From JAIYCX01 sp964353175 (GTDB lineage Bacteria > Bdellovibrionota_C > UBA2361 > SZUA-149 > DAOLCO01), in NCBI GenBank assembly GCA_964353175.1, contig CAYGUX010000001.1, positions 186,001-250,000 of the forward strand: a stretch of 64,000 bases of DNA, in the 5' to 3' direction. Position 1 is the first letter of the stretch, and each line of letters starts with the position of its first letter. A program made the position numbers and the translations under genes. Below, piece after piece: positions 8,848-17,895 of this stretch. The notes under the pieces were generated by a model that ran no database searches, was not told where the DNA came from, and worked only from the letters and a program-made list of their open reading frames with translations.

Positions 8848-9933
8848 CTACTCTCCCTTTTCCACAAACAAAGTCTGAGTTGGATATGCGAAGTCTATTC
8901 CTAGTTCATTAAACTTTTCAAAAACAGTAAAATATATTTCCTGTTGAATATCCATAAAAATAGAGTAATCAGATGAAAGCACGAAATACACAACCTCAAA
9001 CTGAAGTGCGGAATCTCCAAAGCTAAAAAAATGCGCTCTGTCGAACCTTACGTTCTTAGACTGCTCAACCGCTTCTCTAAGCATACCTGGAATTTTTTTC
9101 AAATTCTCGCTAGACGTCTGATAGGTTACTCCAATCTGGAAAACAATCCTCCTCTCTAACATCCTTTTAAAATTGTGAACTTGGCTCTGAATTAAATCTG
9201 AGTTGGAAACAACTATCTGCTCGCCTGAAATTGCTCTTATCCGTGTTGACTTCAATCCAATCTTTTCAACAGTCCCCTTAATCGGATCGACTACAATAAA
9301 GTCACCAACTTCAAATGGCTTATCCAGTAAAATTGAAAGTGAGCAAAACAAATCACCTAAGATGTTCTGAACTGCCAAAGCAATGGCAATTCCACCGACA
9401 CCTAAACCAGCGACTAAAGTGGTTACATCAAATCCAAGATTATCGAGTAACAGCAAAAATGCCAGTGCCCAGATCAAGACCTTCGCAAAAAAGGATAAAA
9501 GCCAGTAGCTAGAAGTCTTATGGGAATTGTCACTATCATTTACTCCTCCCGCAGAGAACTTTCTACTAATCACAAATGAACTACTCGCATCCAACCAAAG
9601 GGCGATCTGAATCGCTAAAAAAGTAGCCCCAATTTGATTAAACCAAGTATCCACCTTAGGAGAAAGAGTTAAGACCTCACAAGCAAAATAGAAACTCACA
9701 AAATAAACAAAGTATTTAGAAGTACTTCGTAAAGTAGTACTGACAGCATCTCCTACATGCTCGAACACACCATAAGTCAAACTGTCAAATCGATCTGCGA
9801 TATAGGTTAGAAATCGAGGTAGAGCGTAAGTTAGGAGAATAAAGAAAAATATTGACGCCACGATTCTCAGAGGAGAATGATTAAAAATCGGATAATTATT
9901 TAATAAGTCTTTAATTTCTATAAGTTGTTTCAA
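8848..9933 (-). CDS. MscS-family mechanosensitive ion channel
   Basis: A 361-residue inner-membrane channel. Hydrophobic segments lie at about 22-41, 68-92, 100-120 and 147-170, followed by the pore-lining helix at 172-200 with the glycine/alanine-rich GLGVGGIAIALAVQ pattern. Then come the conserved FEVGDFIVV and GTVEKIGLKSTRIR beta-domain stretches and an alpha/beta C-terminal vestibule. It would open under membrane tension to release solutes during osmotic downshock. It is longer at the N-terminus than the minimal MscS (286 residues in E. coli) because of two extra helices. The gene stands alone on the minus strand, with a 170 bp gap before the divergent downstream gene. Confidence 0.92.
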   Translation of the reverse strand: MKQLIEIKDLLNNYPIFNHSPLRIVASIFFFILLTYALPRFLTYIADRFDSLTYGVFEHVGDAVSTTLRSTSKYFVYFVSFYFACEVLTLSPKVDTWFNQIGATFLAIQIALWLDASSSFVISRKFSAGGVNDSDNSHKTSSYWLLSFFAKVLIWALAFLLLLDNLGFDVTTLVAGLGVGGIAIALAVQNILGDLFCSLSILLDKPFEVGDFIVVDPIKGTVEKIGLKSTRIRAISGEQIVVSNSDLIQSQVHNFKRMLERRIVFQIGVTYQTSSENLKKIPGMLREAVEQSKNVRFDRAHFFSFGDSALQFEVVYFVLSSDYSIFMDIQQEIYFTVFEKFNELGIDFAYPTQTLFVEKGE

Positions 9934-10110
9934 TTTTCTCTCAGTATAATTAGGATTAATTCTATATAGTTATTTAATTTTAACAAAGTTAACTATACTT
10001 GGCCAATATGTGCTTAGATTTGAATGTACTTTCCTACCATTGCTAATTATCTTGGCTTACATTAGACAGCATCCACATTAGCCCGCACAAAAAATATATT
10101 TAACTCAAAC

Positions 10111-10698
10111 GTGTTTCATTTAATTCTTGAAAACAAACCAATAGTTGGCTTTTTAGCGGCAATTCTTGGAGTAGGCGCCTACTTACCTTACTTATTGGAC
10201 ATGCATAAAGGAGTGACAAAACCGCATACCTTTTCCTGGCTTATATGGAGCTTGGTTACTGCAATAGGTTACCTCGGACAAGTATCGGATGGTGGAGGTG
10301 CTGGAACTTGGAGCACCCTAATTGGAGCAATATTTTCATTCACTGTATTTATTGGATCGCTAAAAGTAGGTGAAAAATCAATTCTTCAAATTGACTGGAT
10401 TTGTCTAACTCTGTGCCTAATCGGCATAGCACTATGGCAAATAACCAGTACACCCTTATGGACGATAATACTAATTTCTCTAGTTGATACAATTGCCTTC
10501 ATACCGACTTTCAATAAAACATTTAAAAAGCCCCGCTCGGAAACCCTATCAGTTTATTATTTGTCTATTCTAAAGTTCGCTTTAGGATTAGTATCTCTTG
10601 AAAATTTTTCATTCATTACCGCACTCTTTCCAGCAACCATAATGTCAACTAACTTTTTCTTTGTTTTAATGACACTCTATAGGCGAAAACAAATTTAA
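10111..10698 (+). CDS. PQ-loop/SWEET-like small integral membrane protein
   Basis: A 195-residue protein with about six membrane segments arranged as two similar halves. The motif YLPYLLDMHKGVTKPHTFSW (residues 25-44) resembles the PQ-loop type segment seen in an uncharacterised family of bacterial membrane proteins. A related pattern recurs after residue 125 (FIPTFNKTFKKPRSE). PQ-loop proteins often carry sugars or amino acids, but the substrate cannot be told here. The only in-frame start that keeps the first helix whole is the GTG at 10111; there is no clear Shine-Dalgarno sequence, and TATATT at 10096-10101 may be the -10 box. Its 3' end meets the convergent operon with a 4 bp gap. Confidence 0.7.
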   Translation: MFHLILENKPIVGFLAAILGVGAYLPYLLDMHKGVTKPHTFSWLIWSLVTAIGYLGQVSDGGGAGTWSTLIGAIFSFTVFIGSLKVGEKSILQIDWICLTLCLIGIALWQITSTPLWTIILISLVDTIAFIPTFNKTFKKPRSETLSVYYLSILKFALGLVSLENFSFITALFPATIMSTNFFFVLMTLYRRKQI

Positions 10699-10702
10699 AA
10701 GA

Positions 10703-11374
10703 TCAGCGAACACGCCCCTCCATTATATCTTTTAGCTGATTACTAAGCTCTCCTCGAATATCCTTCCCTGAATGTTTACTCTGAACACTCACATTCTCTA
10801 CGCGACTATTCATTAAGTTTAAAAACTTATTCTCCCTTCTAGCTAGATAGGTGGAATAGATATTACTCACCAAACTTTCTCCGCTCCTAGAGCTTAACAA
10901 CTTACTAATTTCACTATTTAGAGTACCCAGCTCGAGTTCGACCTGCTTAATCTGAGACTCAAGGGCAATCTGTTCGCTTTCTAAAACGGAAAGCATGCCA
11001 TCACCGACCAAACGATCTTGTAATGGCGGACGTAGCTTAGTACTGACTAGAATATCATTTTCAAGATAAAACATAGTCCAAATCATCTTAACATTTGGCA
11101 ACTCATCGCTAGATAGCGGGTGAAGATAAACATACTTTACATTCTCTGTAGATTCCTCTCCTGCCCCCAGTTTAAAGCCGATAGATCCACATTCTTCAAC
11201 AACCTTACTACCCTTATAAACCTTATATATACAAGCTTTTTGGGGAGTTGAAGCTAAGCTAAGTTTTTCTAAATAATATTGCTTCTTCGCTTCTTCCGCA
11301 TGTAGGGCCTTGCCACAACAACAAAGTATTATGCTGAGGATTAAATATTTTTTTAGTCCAAATCTTTCCACCAC
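10703..11374 (-). CDS. Secreted or periplasmic protein of unknown function
   Basis: About 222 residues with an N-terminal signal peptide (basic KK, hydrophobic core, probable cleavage after ALHA near residue 27). Residues 130-160 form a short coiled coil rich in Glu, Leu and Gln. I do not recognise the family. The frame opens with two consecutive GTG codons at 11374 and 11371; the GGGAGG ribosome site at 11378-11383 is better spaced for the second. The gene overlaps the 3' end of the upstream membrane-anchored protein gene by about 20 bp, so the two are probably made together. It is the last gene of the long minus-strand run that begins at 23277. Confidence 0.7.
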   Translation of the reverse strand: MVERFGLKKYLILSIILCCCGKALHAEEAKKQYYLEKLSLASTPQKACIYKVYKGSKVVEECGSIGFKLGAGEESTENVKYVYLHPLSSDELPNVKMIWTMFYLENDILVSTKLRPPLQDRLVGDGMLSVLESEQIALESQIKQVELELGTLNSEISKLLSSRSGESLVSNIYSTYLARRENKFLNLMNSRVENVSVQSKHSGKDIRGELSNQLKDIMEGRVR

Positions 11375-12162
11375 TGACCTCCCGAGTTGGAATTTCCGCT
11401 AACATAACTCCCTTCAAGCTCACCACTACTTTCAAGCGGTTCTAAATCTCCAGGAACCGCAATATCATTAATGGAATACCTATGCATTTTTAAAATGACT
11501 TTAGCTTCTTCATCCAACAATCTATTTGCTAAAGATATCTCCTGCCCCTCCCTAGAAGCCCGCAAGAATCCGCTTCTATTGTTACTATTCTTGATCCCCA
11601 TCTTAGGTGAAAAGTTTAAATCATTCATCGCCCCTCTCGCTCCTCCTTCCTTGATCACACGAACCAGTTCCCTGCCCTCTACAATGTGATGCCGATCTTC
11701 TAATATCCTATCAGATAAACCTTCTATCTTCGCTAAAACAGCCCCTGTTCTCTCCCTCAACTCTTCAGTTACAACTAACTCTACTTGATCCTTTTCCACT
11801 TCTTGTAAATAGCTCCTAAACGCAAACTCCTTCATGCCTAGACAGTTAATTCTACCTCGTTTTAAATTCCTAAAATTGAGTTTACACTCACCCCCTAGCA
11901 CTGAAATATCGGAACCAGCTACATATACAGACTCTGGATTAACATCCACCTGAGGCTGATCTCCATTTTTCACAAAGGTAAATAATACTTGAGTCGAAGA
12001 CAGTCTTTTAAGCACGGAAGTAAGATCATCTCTCCCTTCTACCTTTAAAAGAATCACATCCCCCACCCCTATAGCCACGACTTCCCTATTCGCCTTCCCT
12101 AAATTTAGGTAGGCATATACTCCACACAAAACAACTAATATTAAAATTAAATATTTTAACAC
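11353..12162 (-). CDS. Membrane-anchored protein of unknown function
   Basis: A 269-residue protein with one N-terminal transmembrane helix (residues 4-18) and a large remainder probably outside the cytoplasm. It contains two Cys (in GECKL and NCLGM) that could form a disulfide if periplasmic. The central part is charged and helical, and the C-terminus is Ser/Gly/Asn rich, ending in GGQWWKD. I find no family resemblance. It lies 36 bp downstream of the GH63-like glucosidase gene, the longest gap in the run, and overlaps the following secreted-protein gene. The overlap suggests the two products act as a pair in the envelope. Confidence 0.7.
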   Translation of the reverse strand: MLKYLILILVVLCGVYAYLNLGKANREVVAIGVGDVILLKVEGRDDLTSVLKRLSSTQVLFTFVKNGDQPQVDVNPESVYVAGSDISVLGGECKLNFRNLKRGRINCLGMKEFAFRSYLQEVEKDQVELVVTEELRERTGAVLAKIEGLSDRILEDRHHIVEGRELVRVIKEGGARGAMNDLNFSPKMGIKNSNNRSGFLRASREGQEISLANRLLDEEAKVILKMHRYSINDIAVPGDLEPLESSGELEGSYVSGNSNSGGQWWKDLD

Positions 12163-12198
12163 TTCAGTAATTCCTGATTATTAAAACTACATCTTCCA

Positions 12199-14853
12199 TT
12201 AAAGGTCCCTACTTCTTGGCTGAAGCAATTTAGCTACCAATGCGGTCCATCCAGTTTGATGAGATGCGCCCGCTCCCCGTCCTGAATCTCCGTGGAAATA
12301 TTCATAAAATAAGACCTTATCCTTAAACTCTTCTGATGCAAATAAAGACTGAGAGTCCCCATAAACAGGTCTTTTACCTTCTTCATCGGCACGAAAGATT
12401 GAGCTTAGTCGTCTTGAGAGATCTTGAGCTATCTCTTCTAAATTCGAATAGTTGCCACTACCCGTCGGGAACTCCACTTTAAAATCTTCCCCATAATAAT
12501 GGAAAAACTTCTGCAGTGATTCAATTATCAAATAATTAACGGGATACCATATTGGTCCGCGCCAATTAGAATTCCCCCCAAACATCCCTGAGGTTGATTC
12601 CGCAGGTTGATAATCAACTGAGACCTTTTGATCTCCATACTTAAATGAGAATGGTTCCTTCTCATAAATCTTTGACATCGCCCGAATACCATAGGGAGAT
12701 AAAAACTCTGCTTCGTCTAACATTCTACTTAGAATTTTTTTCATTCTATGCCCTCTCAAGAGAGACAAAAGTCTTCGTTTTCCCTTACCTGGAACATCCC
12801 AATGAGAAACCAAGGTTGCTAATTCCGGCCTATTATTCAAAACCCAATCCATTCGACGCTTAAAGTTTGGTAAAGCTTCCAACGTTTCAGGTTCAATAGT
12901 TTCCACTCCGAATAGAGGTATAAGACCAACCATTGACCTCAATCGAAGAATCTTGCTTTCACCACTAGGTAACTTTAGCACATCATAAAAGAACTCATCT
13001 TTCTCATCCCACAAACCTATGCCTTCATCTGCCATGTCTGTCATAGCTTCAGCAATATATAAAAAATGTTCGAAAAACTTAGATGCTATATCTTCGTAGA
13101 TAGAATTTGATTTAGCTAATTCCAATGCGATCCTCATCATATTCAAGGAATACATCGCCATCCAGCTTGTACCATCAGCTTGATTTATATAACCACCAGT
13201 AGGAAGTGGTGCACTCCTATCAAACACTCCAATATTATCGAGGCCAAGAAAACCACCTTGAAAAATATTCCGACCACCGATATCCTTTCTATTAACCCAC
13301 CAAGTAAAGTTAATCATCAACTTATGAAAAACTTTTTCTAAGAATCGGATATCGCCCACTCCATCTTTTCGTTTCCTATCGATCTGAAAAACTCTCCAAG
13401 TCGCCCATGCATGCACTGGTGGATTCACATCTCCAAATGCCCATTCGTATGCTGGTATTTGTCCATTCGGGTGCATATACCATTCACGAGTCATTAAAAT
13501 AATTTGGCGTTTAGCAAAATCTGCATCTATCAAAGAATAAGGAATACAATGAAACGCGGAGTCCCATGCAGCATACCAAGGATACTCCCAAGTATCAGGC
13601 ATTGATATCACATCATCGTTATATAGATGTTTCCAATCAGCATTTCTACCTCGCGTCCGACTTTCTGGAGGTGGAGGAAAACCAGGGTCACCCTCTAACC
13701 ACTTATTAACATCAAAATAGTAGAACTGCTTACACCAAAGCAATCCGGCAAAAGCCTGACGTTGAATTAATGCATCATCCTTAGACAACTTAGAGCGATG
13801 AACACCTTCATAAAACTCATCTGCCTCAGATCTTTTCTCTGCCACAATCGCATTACATTCACTTGGGACTATTTTAGACTTAGAACTTGCTAAATCGATA
13901 TCTGAAAGCCTTAGATAAACAAACTCTGAAGAGTTCCCCGGAACCTTTAAAGAATACCGAATTCCGCACTTAGTTCCTCTCTTCTCCGGATTTACCGCAT
14001 CCTTCTCACTCTCAATAATATATCTCTCTAGACCATCCTTAAAGTACTTTCCATTACTATCTAAACCATATAACAACTTACCGTTTCTATCGTTATCACA
14101 AAAAAGAGGTTGTCCGCCTGCCTGATAGTTTAAACAATAGCTCCCAAGATGAGAATGGGTAATATTAAGGCTATCCCCTTCTCCCTGCTCTACTCGAGGA
14201 TGTATCGTTGATTCTCCAAACGACCATGTATTCCTAAACCAAACCTGAGGAATCACATCAATTACTGCTTCCTCACTACCCCTATTTTTAATCTCCAACT
14301 TTATTACTAGATCCTCTGGACCAGTCTTTGCATACTCAACAATGACATCAAAATACTTATTGTCATTAAAGACTCCAGTATCTAAAAGTTCATACTCTGG
14401 CTCTCCCTTACCGCGTTTTCGATTCTCCTCTCGCAACTGATCATAAGGAAAGGCCGCATGAGGATACTTATAAGACATCCTCATATAAGTATGTGAAGGA
14501 AGATTATCCTCGTAAAAATATAACTCCTTTACATCCTCTCCGTGATTTCCCTCATTACCCGTAAGACCAAACAATCTTTCTTTTAAAATTCTATCTTTGT
14601 GATTCCATAAAGCTACAGAAAAGCATAAAAACTGCTTAGAGTCAGAGAAACCGCCTATTCCATCCTCACCCCATCGGTACGCATATCGCTGAGCAATATC
14701 AAAGGGAACAAACTCCCAAGCATTTCCATGCTCACTATAATCTTCTCGTACAGTGCCCCATTGTCTATCGGCTAAATAAGAACCCCACTTTCGCCAATCA
14801 ACGGACCTTTCTTCTATCTCTCTAACTCTATTCTTCTCAGCTTCTTTCATCAA
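12199..14853 (-). CDS. GH63/MGH1-like glucosidase
   Basis: An 884-residue protein of the bacterial MGH1-like (GH63-related) glycoside hydrolase family, full length for that family. The N-terminal region shows the signature DRQWGTVREDYS (residues 29-40), followed by YAYRWGEDG, LFGLTGNEGNHGEDVKE, and SHTYMRMSYKYPHAAFPYD. The (alpha/alpha)6 catalytic part has TWEYPWYAAWDSAFH, EWAFGDVNPPVHAW, GGFLGLDNIGVFDR and NWRGPIWYPVNYL, which carry the acidic residues expected of such enzymes. No signal peptide is seen, so it acts in the cytoplasm, probably on an alpha-glucoside or glucan fragment. It starts 6 bp after the debranching enzyme gene, which implies a joint role in glycogen or alpha-glucan turnover. 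The exact substrate is not deducible. Confidence 0.9.
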   Translation of the reverse strand: MMKEAEKNRVREIEERSVDWRKWGSYLADRQWGTVREDYSEHGNAWEFVPFDIAQRYAYRWGEDGIGGFSDSKQFLCFSVALWNHKDRILKERLFGLTGNEGNHGEDVKELYFYEDNLPSHTYMRMSYKYPHAAFPYDQLREENRKRGKGEPEYELLDTGVFNDNKYFDVIVEYAKTGPEDLVIKLEIKNRGSEEAVIDVIPQVWFRNTWSFGESTIHPRVEQGEGDSLNITHSHLGSYCLNYQAGGQPLFCDNDRNGKLLYGLDSNGKYFKDGLERYIIESEKDAVNPEKRGTKCGIRYSLKVPGNSSEFVYLRLSDIDLASSKSKIVPSECNAIVAEKRSEADEFYEGVHRSKLSKDDALIQRQAFAGLLWCKQFYYFDVNKWLEGDPGFPPPPESRTRGRNADWKHLYNDDVISMPDTWEYPWYAAWDSAFHCIPYSLIDADFAKRQIILMTREWYMHPNGQIPAYEWAFGDVNPPVHAWATWRVFQIDRKRKDGVGDIRFLEKVFHKLMINFTWWVNRKDIGGRNIFQGGFLGLDNIGVFDRSAPLPTGGYINQADGTSWMAMYSLNMMRIALELAKSNSIYEDIASKFFEHFLYIAEAMTDMADEGIGLWDEKDEFFYDVLKLPSGESKILRLRSMVGLIPLFGVETIEPETLEALPNFKRRMDWVLNNRPELATLVSHWDVPGKGKRRLLSLLRGHRMKKILSRMLDEAEFLSPYGIRAMSKIYEKEPFSFKYGDQKVSVDYQPAESTSGMFGGNSNWRGPIWYPVNYLIIESLQKFFHYYGEDFKVEFPTGSGNYSNLEEIAQDLSRRLSSIFRADEEGKRPVYGDSQSLFASEEFKDKVLFYEYFHGDSGRGAGASHQTGWTALVAKLLQPRSRDL

Positions 14854-14859
14854 CTTTCC

Positions 14860-16824
14860 TTATCTTAATAACTTATTGCGACCTGCTCTAATAGCTCCGA
14901 TACTCCACGTTTGAGAGCATGTACCACCTGGCATGAAAGGCTCCTCAGCATCAAACACCTCAGAAACTGAACCCACACAAGCCTCATCCAGTATATGACT
15001 ACCAAAACAATCCATAAAGACCTCTAATTCTGGTCGTAATTCAGCCTCAGCATATCTCATTACCGCTAATCTATAGTATTCAAACAACCATGGCCAGACT
15101 GTACCTTGGTGATAGGCCGAATCTCTCTCGAGAGGACCCCCTCTAAAATGACTCTTATATGAGGAATCCTCCCTACTTAAAGTTCTCAAACCTCTAGTCG
15201 TTAACAACTTATCTCTAACATTAAATAATAAGATCCTAGCTTCTCGTTGATCCATAGGAGAGAATGAAAGAGAAATTGAAAATAATTGATTAGGTCGAAA
15301 AGAAAGATCTTTTCTGCCATCATTCACTGTATCAAATAAATAAGTTAAATCCCTAGACATAAAAGTAGCTCGGAATTGCGCCCTTACTTTTTGAGCAAGC
15401 AGCTCATAAGCCTGACTCTCCTCAAGATCACCTAGCCTCTTTGACAATTCGCATAAGATATTTAGCGCGTTATACCACAAGGAATTAATGTCAACTGCCA
15501 AACCTTCCCTAGGAGTAATTGGTACGCCATCGACTTTCGCATCCATCCAGGTCAACTGATCTCCTGCTGAACCTTGAGTGATTAAACCACTCTCAAGCAT
15601 CCGAATTCCATATAAAGAACCTTCCATATAATGTCTCATGGATGATTGTACTAATGGATAGAGGCTCAACAAATCTTGAGGATATTGAAAATGCTTTAAT
15701 GCATCGTAGTATGCTTGAACAAGCCATAATCCCGCATCCACGCTATTATATTCAGCTAGATCCTCTGACCCACCGGTAAATCTATTGGGAATTAAGCCTG
15801 ACTTTTGATTATCTAAAAAATCCAGAAATATTTCAGCTACTCCCTCAGCGGACTTAAATAAGTCCAACATCATGGGCAAACTAATAAACGTATCTCTTCC
15901 CCATTCCTCAAACCAATGATAGCCCGCAACGATACTTTTCCTCCCTCGACTAGACTGTATAAGACTTGCTGACAAACTTTTAGACAACAACTTATCCTCA
16001 AAAGAATCTCCCTCGAATGCGTCAAACTCACGCTTTTTCTGTAGTATGCTACTATCAAACCAATCCTCCGGAGAAACCCTTAAGGCCTTCGTAGAACAAA
16101 CCAAGAAAGTCCATTCATTGGGATTCAATTTAAGAGTTAGTCTAGATAAGGAAAAAAGATCCTCAGAATAATCTAGCCCTCGCTCTCGTTCAACTTCATA
16201 TTCATGATTTATAAACCACTCAAAATGATCCTCTACTTCCATGTTCGTTCCGGAAACATAGACCCTCTCTGCCCCAACAAATGGGCAAAATGATAAACCA
16301 AAATCTTCTTTTTGAACGGCTACGGATGGATTACTATTCCTATTTTGAAGGCAATGAAAATTACGATATGCGAAAAATGGTAAAATTCTTAATTCAATGC
16401 TCTTAGGCCCACTCCAAGAGTATCTTATCCCTACAGAGGTCTCGCCCTTTCTTTTTACTATCTCTTTGGTAAGAACTCCGCCCTCCAACATAAAATCAGT
16501 GCGAAACCCTATTCCCGTATAGACGCCCTGAATATGATTCCAACCATCTGGATGGATGACCCCTGGATACTTGTTTGAACAAAGTGGAATTTCTGATCCG
16601 CCAACAAGGGCTATTTCTTGAAAAGATGAAACTAGAACTCTCCTCTCTCCCCCCTCATTAGACACCAATAGTCCGTGGTAACGTCGAGTGTTTAAGTGCG
16701 CTAAAGAACTAGAGGACCAACCGCCAAGACCATCAGCCTCTAACCATTCTCGACTCACTAAGGAATCAAAACTCGGTGAACCTATCTTTAATGGCAAATA
16801 ATAAAACTTATCAATTTCTTGCAT
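14860..16824 (-). CDS. Glycogen debranching enzyme (amylo-alpha-1,6-glucosidase, archaeal/bacterial type)
   Basis: About 654 residues from the ATG at 16824. The N-terminal GDE domain has WLEADGLGGWSSSSLAHLNT and RRYHGLLVS; the C-terminal GH133 catalytic domain has GYHWFEEWGRDTFISLP, LTWMDAKVDGVPITPR, and DSAYHQGTVWPWL near the end. It would hydrolyse alpha-1,6 branch points of glycogen. The open frame continues 33 codons further upstream (to 16923), but this would overlap the preceding gene by almost 100 bp and add a cysteine-rich tail foreign to the family. The start at MQEIDKFYY leaves a 4 bp gap and has AAGGA directly ahead of it, so I prefer it. It is cotranscribed with the GH63-like enzyme downstream and the GlmL module upstream. 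Confidence 0.9.
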   Translation of the reverse strand: MQEIDKFYYLPLKIGSPSFDSLVSREWLEADGLGGWSSSSLAHLNTRRYHGLLVSNEGGERRVLVSSFQEIALVGGSEIPLCSNKYPGVIHPDGWNHIQGVYTGIGFRTDFMLEGGVLTKEIVKRKGETSVGIRYSWSGPKSIELRILPFFAYRNFHCLQNRNSNPSVAVQKEDFGLSFCPFVGAERVYVSGTNMEVEDHFEWFINHEYEVERERGLDYSEDLFSLSRLTLKLNPNEWTFLVCSTKALRVSPEDWFDSSILQKKREFDAFEGDSFEDKLLSKSLSASLIQSSRGRKSIVAGYHWFEEWGRDTFISLPMMLDLFKSAEGVAEIFLDFLDNQKSGLIPNRFTGGSEDLAEYNSVDAGLWLVQAYYDALKHFQYPQDLLSLYPLVQSSMRHYMEGSLYGIRMLESGLITQGSAGDQLTWMDAKVDGVPITPREGLAVDINSLWYNALNILCELSKRLGDLEESQAYELLAQKVRAQFRATFMSRDLTYLFDTVNDGRKDLSFRPNQLFSISLSFSPMDQREARILLFNVRDKLLTTRGLRTLSREDSSYKSHFRGGPLERDSAYHQGTVWPWLFEYYRLAVMRYAEAELRPELEVFMDCFGSHILDEACVGSVSEVFDAEEPFMPGGTCSQTWSIGAIRAGRNKLLR

Positions 16825-16828
16825 TTCC

Positions 16829-17893
16829 TTACACAGTTTCAATATTTTGCAGTGGATATACTCTTGAATCTTCGCCGATAGACACCTCCACACCAAGACT
16901 TTTAATACCAGAAGGAAATTCAATTTGTGATGCTGTAAAAGACTTAAGAATCCCGACCTCCCCTATATGTTCCCCTCTAACTACCCGTACGGCAGACCCC
17001 TCTACCAAGTCCTCCTCTTTATCTTCAGATTCTAAGGTGACATTCAAATCAGGCTCATGTACTATCAACTCTGGCCGTATGGCCCCTGCTCGTATCTGCA
17101 CCAATCCACTCAATGAACAATCTTTCCCATTCGCTTGTTCAAAAAAGTTTATCAATTTTTTTGAAGGTCTGATCTTTCCAAAGCCATCGACTACCATAAA
17201 AACAAAGTTAGAAGGCGCGCCCAATGCAGCAATATCCACACTTAAAATGGATGAGGAAATTGATGATACCACTAGACCAGATGCGCCACTATTAACAATT
17301 AAGGCTAGATCATCTACACTTACAAAGCTTGCATAACCTATAATCTTATTTTTACAGCTCTCTCCTAAATCTTTAATAGAATCTAAGTATATTAATTCCC
17401 CCAAACACTCACGCCCCCTCCCATATACTCCTTGGAGTAAACCTGAGCCTAAAGACTTAACTTTTATACTTTTGGCCTCTTGAACCTCCACCACAGTTCC
17501 GCGCAAATAGGCATTAACTTCGAATAATCTTGATGCAGGTCGAATCCCCATAAACCCACTGGATGGATCGACAAACTCTAAAACACCGCTTACAGCACTT
17601 CGATACTCATCTGAAAAATACCCAAACAAACCTGGACGCTTAAATAATAGATCACCCTCATTTACCACCTCACCAACAGACATCTTATAATATGAAGAAA
17701 TCTCTTCATCACCTAGGCTTAAAAGCTCTCTAATTTTAATAGTTATAATTTCGCTCTTTAAGGAAGTTCTCAACACTAGGTCACCTTCCGTTACCTTATC
17801 TCCAACAGAGACCAAAACCTCTCCAAGCACTGGTAAAACTCTCTCTCTAAGGATTTCAATATTTCCTGAAATTTTTAATTTAGGGGTCTGCAT
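16829..17893 (-). CDS. GlmL-associated protein with hammerhead/KOW-like parts, function unknown
   Basis: A 354-residue soluble protein without signal or membrane helices. Residues 18-75 read like a biotinyl/lipoyl-type hammerhead (LPVLGEVLVSVGDKVTEGD, later SVGEVVNEGDLLF), but there is no lipoylatable Lys context. The middle portion (about 180-270) is an alpha/beta segment with serine-rich stretches. The C-terminus has a KOW-like pattern (VRVVRGEHIGEVGILKSF). I do not know a characterised homologue. From memory, a protein like this often sits beside glutamate-mutase L homologues, which would make it a partner of the ATPase encoded 2 bp upstream. It could be an adaptor between the ATPase and the membrane proteins of the same run; that is inference. 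Confidence 0.6.
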   Translation of the reverse strand: MQTPKLKISGNIEILRERVLPVLGEVLVSVGDKVTEGDLVLRTSLKSEIITIKIRELLSLGDEEISSYYKMSVGEVVNEGDLLFKRPGLFGYFSDEYRSAVSGVLEFVDPSSGFMGIRPASRLFEVNAYLRGTVVEVQEAKSIKVKSLGSGLLQGVYGRGRECLGELIYLDSIKDLGESCKNKIIGYASFVSVDDLALIVNSGASGLVVSSISSSILSVDIAALGAPSNFVFMVVDGFGKIRPSKKLINFFEQANGKDCSLSGLVQIRAGAIRPELIVHEPDLNVTLESEDKEEDLVEGSAVRVVRGEHIGEVGILKSFTASQIEFPSGIKSLGVEVSIGEDSRVYPLQNIETV

Positions 17894-17895
17894 TC

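Noticed and set aside
16825..16923. Upstream extension of the debranching enzyme gene
   Set aside because: It would overlap the preceding gene by almost 100 bp and adds residues foreign to the family; ATG 16824 fits better.
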